The notes beneath the pieces were generated by a model that saw only the letters and a program-made list of their open reading frames with translations, searched no databases and was not told the DNA's origin. 8,224 nt of DNA, from contig JAFGFO010000303.1 in assembly GCA_016931085.1 (NCBI GenBank), positions 1 through 8,224 of the forward strand. Direction: 5' to 3'. The first letter of the stretch is position 1. Each line of letters starts with the position of its first letter. Made by a program: the position numbers and the translations under genes. Source of the stretch: Thermoflexales bacterium. GTDB lineage: Bacteria; Chloroflexota; Anaerolineae; Fen-1058. Below, piece by piece: positions 6,686-8,224 of this stretch.

Positions 6686-6707
6686 TTGGGCTGCTCAAGC
6701 TGCCCAA
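6686..6707 (+). other. Inverted repeat / RNA hairpin in the intergenic stretch
   Basis: TTGGGC (6686-6691) pairs perfectly with GCCCAA (6702-6707) around a 10-base loop (TGCTCAAGCT). No T tract follows, so it is not a standard terminator. It lies 22 bases after the TGA at 6667, between the repair genes and the selenoprotein promoter. Confidence 0.4.
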
Positions 6708-6724
6708 GGTTAAAGCAGATGTCG

Positions 6725-6751
6725 TTGTGCTGGGGGGGACGTGAATATAAT
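6725..6751 (+). promoter_or_regulatory. Sigma-70-type promoter for the selenoprotein operon
   Basis: A perfect -10 TATAAT lies at 6746-6751. The best -35 is TTGTGC (6725-6730) at 15 bases, shorter than ideal. Transcription would start near 6757-6759, giving a leader of about 46 bases before the ATG at 6804. The perfect hexamer is the main support. Confidence 0.5.
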
Positions 6752-6754
6752 CTG

Positions 6755-6782
6755 GCCTTGCGCGGCGCTCGCCAGCAAAGGC
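6755..6782 (+). other. Leader hairpin at the 5' end of the selenoprotein mRNA
   Basis: GCCTTGC (6755-6761) pairs with GCAAAGGC (6775-6782) with one bulged A, and inside it GGC (6764-6766) pairs with GCC (6771-6773) around GCTC. The structure would sit at or next to the predicted transcript start and end 11 bases before the Shine-Dalgarno. It might protect the 5' end or tune translation; no known riboswitch class is recognised. Confidence 0.35.
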
Positions 6783-6803
6783 TCAATCTATATGGAGGTG
6801 AGA

Positions 6804-7631
6804 ATGCGTCATTTTGTGCGTTTATCAATTGTGTTGGTCATTGCGTCGGTACTGGGTTCTACTCTGGCGGCATCGCATGTCACAGCTGGACCAGGCCGCG
6901 CTCCTCAGCCACCGGAGCGCCTGGTCGTCTTTGAGACCTTTATGCGCCCTGGCTGATATTATAGTAAAGCCACCGGTCCGGTGGTAGACCAATTAGCCAG
7001 CGAATACGCTGCTGCTAACAAGCCTGTGGTGTTTATCGAGCAGAATGTGGACGCTCCGCTGGGAAGCCGTTCTAGCCGCTGGTGGGCCGCGCATGGGGCA
7101 GGTTCAGCCACCTTGCCGTTGAGCATGGTGGACAGCGGCAATCAGATCAGCAGCGGCTATCTGGGTTCGAGCGCACATTATTCCTATACACTCATGGTTG
7201 ACGCTGCTTTGGCGCGGCCGCCGCAAGCCGACATCCAGGCCAGTAGCCGGCGCGTCGGCAATCGGGTGGTTTTCGAGATCCGCTTGACCAATCTCAGCAC
7301 AGTAACCTTGTCGTCGAGCAATGCGGCCACTGTCCACGCCATTGTGTACGAAGAGCATACGCCAATCGACGTCAACACAGACCACATCACCGGGCGTATT
7401 GTGCGCGCGGCTGTGGTGAGCGGCATTTCACCGGCTCTCGCGCCCAGCGCGACGACGACAATTACCTTCGAGACTGGCGACGTGAACACCGTGGTAGACT
7501 GGAGCAGAGCCCATGCGCTGGTGTTGGCTGACTACCGGCCAGGTGGTTCGTTAGGTGCTTATGATATGCTGCAAGCTGCCTTTGCGCCGTGGCCGGTGTT
7601 TCGGGTCTATTTGCCGGCCATCTTGCGCTGA
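6804..7631 (+). CDS. Candidate secreted selenoprotein with thioredoxin-like fold (Sec51, TGA read through)
   Basis: Read through the TGA at 6954-6956, this is a 275-residue exported protein. Residues 1-23 form a signal peptide (RHFVR, then a hydrophobic run to LAA). Residues 38-135 look thioredoxin-like: strand ERLVVFETF, active-site loop MRPG-U51-YYS54, helix KATGPVVDQLASEYAAA, strand KPVVFIEQNVD, and TLP105-LSMVDSG as the cis-proline strand. U51 holds the position of the first catalytic Cys, giving UxxS; no codon for Cys occurs in the gene, so Sec would be its only redox thiol/selenol. Residues 142-243 look like a beta-sandwich (DIQASSRRVGNRVVFEIRLTN), and the C-terminus VYLPAILR matches tails I recall from Chloroflexota secreted proteins. 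ATG 6804 has GGAGG (6794-6798) at five bases. A SECIS-like hairpin follows the TGA. Conventional annotation would give a 50-aa peptide and a separate GTG-started protein lacking a signal. A Cys-to-stop pseudogene is the main alternative. Confidence 0.7.
6954..6956 (+). other. In-frame TGA, probable selenocysteine codon
   Basis: The TGA interrupts an otherwise continuous frame from 6804 to 7631. It lies between FETFMRPG and YYSKATGPVVDQL, exactly where thioredoxin-fold proteins carry the nucleophilic Cys. Protein-like sequence on both sides and intact flanking motifs argue for recoding rather than termination. Confidence 0.7.
6969..6985 (+). promoter_or_regulatory. SECIS-like stem-loop downstream of the TGA
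   Basis: CCACC (6970-6974) pairs with GGTGG (6980-6984), extended by a G-U pair (6969/6985), around a GGUCC loop (6975-6979). The loop starts 18 bases after the UGA and its GGU is the seventh codon after it. From memory, E. coli fdhF also has GGU as the seventh codon after its UGA, in an AGGUCU loop. Bacterial SECIS elements generally need a G at the start of the apical loop 16-37 bases downstream, which this meets. SelB would bind here. Confidence 0.65.
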
Positions 7632-7646
7632 GAACGGAGGTTGAGC

Positions 7647-8012
7647 TTGGGACGCTGGTATGTTGGGGCTTGGGTTATCCTGCTGTGTTTGCTGCCGGCT
7701 TGTGTTGGCGATGCTGCCACCCAGCGTGCTCGGAATTGTGTCTATATCCGTGATACGTTGGGTGCCATCGTGCTCGGCTACCAAGAGCGGCACGGGCGGC
7801 TTCCCGATACGTTTGCAGAGGCCCACGAGGAAAGCGGTGTTGTACTGCCCAATCGCGGGGATGTGGCTGGCCGGACGCTGATCTATGTCAAGACCGGTGA
7901 GGACTCGTTCTACTTTTTGTCCTACGGTCCAAACGGGAAGAATGATGCAGGGCTGGGTGATGACCTGAAGGTTGAGTACCAGGCCGGCTGGCTTACGGCG
8001 TGTTCGTTTTGA
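7647..8012 (+). CDS. Predicted lipoprotein with GspG pseudopilin-like C-terminal motif
   Basis: A 121-aa exported protein. The N-terminus MGRWYVGAWVILLCLLPAC is a lipoprotein-type signal, with lipobox LPAC and C19 as the lipidated residue; Pro at -2 is unusual, so ordinary secretion is also possible. The mature part has an amphipathic helix (RARNCVYIRDTLGAIVLGYQERHGRLP), a hinge, and SYGPNGKNDAGLGDDL (92-107), which resembles the calcium-binding loop of type II secretion major pseudopilins (YGPDGKxGxxDD). The helix-then-loop plan with GRLPDT also recalls pseudopilin heads, but the prepilin-peptidase motif and Glu5 are missing. C31 and C119 could form a disulfide. TTG 7647 is preferred because GGAGG (7636-7640) lies six bases before it; TTG 7641 would touch the ribosome site. 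It starts 15 bases after the selenoprotein stop, so the two are probably cotranscribed. Confidence 0.68.
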   Translation: MGRWYVGAWVILLCLLPACVGDAATQRARNCVYIRDTLGAIVLGYQERHGRLPDTFAEAHEESGVVLPNRGDVAGRTLIYVKTGEDSFYFLSYGPNGKNDAGLGDDLKVEYQAGWLTACSF

Positions 8013-8027
8013 ATGAGGGTGTGAAGA

Positions 8028-8224
8028 ATGATGCGATACGATGACTCGGTCTATGATTCGACAGAGATCGTCGAGCCGGTTTTGCTGGACTTGATGCAGG
8101 CCGCCGCTGTGCAACGCCTGCAGGGTGTCTTGCAGCATGGCATCACCGGCCTGATTGGCATCACCAGGCCTGCGACGCGCTTTGAGCACTCGGTCGGAGT
8201 GATGCTGCTGGTGCGCCGGCTGGG
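8028..8224 (+). CDS. HD-domain phosphohydrolase, N-terminal fragment cut by window end
   Basis: The first 65 codons of a gene running off the window. The sequence VEPVLLDLMQAAAVQRLQGVLQHGI followed by TRFEHSVGVMLLVRRLG matches the opening of COG1078/SAMHD1-like HD proteins (LIDTPEFQRLR, then TRFEHSLGVAYLA). The His of RFEHS is the first metal ligand of the HD site. Members of this superfamily hydrolyse dNTPs or other phosphorylated nucleotides, but the substrate is not determinable from this fragment. ATG 8028 is chosen over the adjacent ATG 8031 because GAGGG (8015-8019) sits eight bases before it. It begins 15 bases after the lipoprotein stop, so it is probably in the same operon. Confidence 0.85.
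   Translation, partial: MMRYDDSVYDSTEIVEPVLLDLMQAAAVQRLQGVLQHGITGLIGITRPATRFEHSVGVMLLVRRL

Noticed and set aside
6644..6934. A 96-codon plus-strand frame across the intergenic region and selenoprotein start
   Set aside because: Its translation shows no protein-like pattern, it covers the promoter, leader hairpin and strong ribosome site of the next gene, and it has no clear ribosome site of its own.
6981..7631. A separate gene starting at GTG 6981
   Set aside because: It would start in the middle of the thioredoxin helix and inside the SECIS-like stem, lacks a ribosome site and a signal peptide, and is in the same frame as the signal-peptide half; the read-through model explains it better.
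7551..8189. A 212-codon minus-strand frame under the lipoprotein and HD genes
   Set aside because: It spans three plus-strand genes with recognisable features and good ribosome sites, and has no recognisable domain of its own.
1..8224. CRISPR array, tRNA, rRNA or prophage structural genes
   Set aside because: No regularly spaced repeats, cloverleaf sequences, rRNA-like stretches or phage proteins were seen; the only tandem periodicity is the 120-base TPR repeat inside the STAND gene.

Overview
The window looks like a bacterial chromosome segment, probably from the Chloroflexota (Anaerolineae/Caldilineae-like). This is an inference from three things: a large effector-associated-domain STAND NTPase with kinesin-light-chain-like TPRs, a secreted protein ending in a YLP-type tail (VYLPAILR) of the kind I recall from secreted proteins of that phylum, and moderate-to-high GC with several likely TTG starts. 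No rRNA, tRNA or CRISPR array is visible. All convincing genes are on the + strand.

Left part (1-3178): a small hypothetical gene or gene end (1-219), a possible 38-codon leader ORF overlapping the next start by ATGA, then a 913-aa STAND (NB-ARC-like) ATPase. Its N-terminal small helical domain resembles the effector-associated/death-like adaptor domains of bacterial NLR-like immunity proteins, and its C-terminal half is 40-residue TPRs. A likely hairpin-plus-U-tract terminator follows. No effector partner lies in the window.

Middle (3179-4367): a complete, apparently recent IS4-family insertion of 1189 bp, with perfect 18-bp terminal inverted repeats, a perfect 10-bp target duplication and an intact 366-aa DDE transposase. 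It sits in the leader region between the STAND gene and a class I SAM-dependent methyltransferase (4447-5247).

Right-centre (5248-6669): a 90-aa four-cysteine protein of unknown function, a Mug/TDG-type mismatch uracil/thymine DNA glycosylase, and a NUDIX hydrolase. The last two suggest a small DNA-repair/nucleotide-sanitation pair. A short signal-peptide-like ORF overlaps the NUDIX stop; it may be a remnant.

Right end (6670-8224), the most interesting part: a good -10 box and a leader hairpin precede what ordinary gene calling would split into two fragments. I read it as one 275-residue secreted selenoprotein (6804-7631). An in-frame TGA (6954-6956) falls exactly where the first catalytic cysteine of a thioredoxin-like domain should be (FMRPG-U-YYS, a UxxS motif). 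Both sides of the TGA stay in one frame with continuous fold logic, and no cysteine is encoded elsewhere in the protein. Directly downstream is a stem-loop with GGUC in its loop at the same distance from the UGA as in the E. coli fdhF SECIS. A lipoprotein with a type II pseudopilin (GspG)-like C-terminal motif and the start of an HD-domain phosphohydrolase follow closely, probably in the same operon. Selenocysteine insertion is a strong inference, not proven: it needs homologues and selA/selB/selC/selD in the genome.
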